A DNA stretch of 13,143 nt from Bacilli bacterium (GTDB lineage: Bacteria; Bacillota_I; Bacilli_A; RF39; UBA660): positions 1-13,143 of the forward strand of contig JAQVNR010000039.1 of the NCBI GenBank assembly GCA_028703035.1, given 5' to 3'. Numbering within the stretch: the stretch's first letter is position 1; each line of letters starts with the position of its first letter. This document shows, one piece after another, positions 13,005-13,143 of the stretch. The notes below the pieces were generated by a model. It made no database searches, was not told the origin of the DNA, and was given only the letters and a program-made list of their open reading frames with translations. A program made the translations under genes and the position numbers.

Positions 13005-13143
13005 TTCTTATAAATCCGTTACAATTCACAGCCAAACTATATAAAAAGCATAAATAGTAAATTTAAAAACTTAAAATAATAAGAAAAAAAAGCTTACTTT
13101 ACAGTAAAATTTAGCAAAAAAACCAAGCAGGTCAAAGACTATT

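Noticed and set aside
13005..13143. Short partial palindromes near the right edge (for example TTTAC/GTAAA at about 13098)
   Set aside because: Arms are very short and expected by chance in such AT-rich DNA. No gene start or terminator could be supported.

Overview
The window is strongly AT-rich DNA, by eye below about 30% GC, with dense gene packing, Gram-positive Shine-Dalgarno sites and TAA as the stop of nearly every gene. The infC-rpmI-rplT and rpsP-khpA clusters, a GerA-type germinant receptor operon, the spore coat protein CotE and TmcAL together indicate an endospore-forming low-GC Bacillota. An uncultured gut member of Bacilli is the most likely source, but this is inference and I cannot name a genus. 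The genetic code appears standard: intact genes use TGG for Trp and contain no in-frame TGA.

Left part (1-3,800): the 3' end of a gene for a lectin-like or pilin-like surface protein. Its last third switches abruptly to GC-rich, A-poor codons and looks like the variable region of a diversity-generating retroelement. Convergent to it is a tightly coupled germinant receptor operon in the order A-C-B (gerAA, gerAC, gerAB), possibly read from a forespore sigma-G-like promoter.

Centre left (3,774-6,041): the translation operon infC-rpmI-rplT. It has a near-consensus sigma-A promoter, an attenuator leader of the L20-autoregulation type, an AUA start codon for IF3, and an L20 carrying an unusual C-terminal Rho_N/SAP-like extension. 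A metallo-beta-lactamase-fold hydrolase follows as its own unit.

Middle (6,042-9,160): a decaying region. It holds two gene remnants whose beginnings and ends survive but whose middles are gone: a DinD/BRO-N-type protein and an AAA_14/DUF4143-type ATPase. They surround a two-gene minus-strand unit of purM (the long form resembling Bacteroidota enzymes) and a HIT-family hydrolase. cotE follows, and its terminator appears to share DNA with the rpsP promoter.

Right part (9,160-13,143): rpsP-khpA (without the usual rimM and trmD next door), convergent tmcAL, an unrecognised 426-residue coiled-coil-containing protein, a structured intergenic island with higher GC, and a divergent small protein with a nucleoside-deoxyribosyltransferase-like fold. 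The last 139 bases hold no gene that I can support. No tRNA, rRNA, CRISPR array or intact transposase was seen.

No complete novel multi-gene system is evident. The strongest leads are the putative hypervariable segment at the left edge, the L20-Rho_N fusion, and the two internally deleted gene relics.
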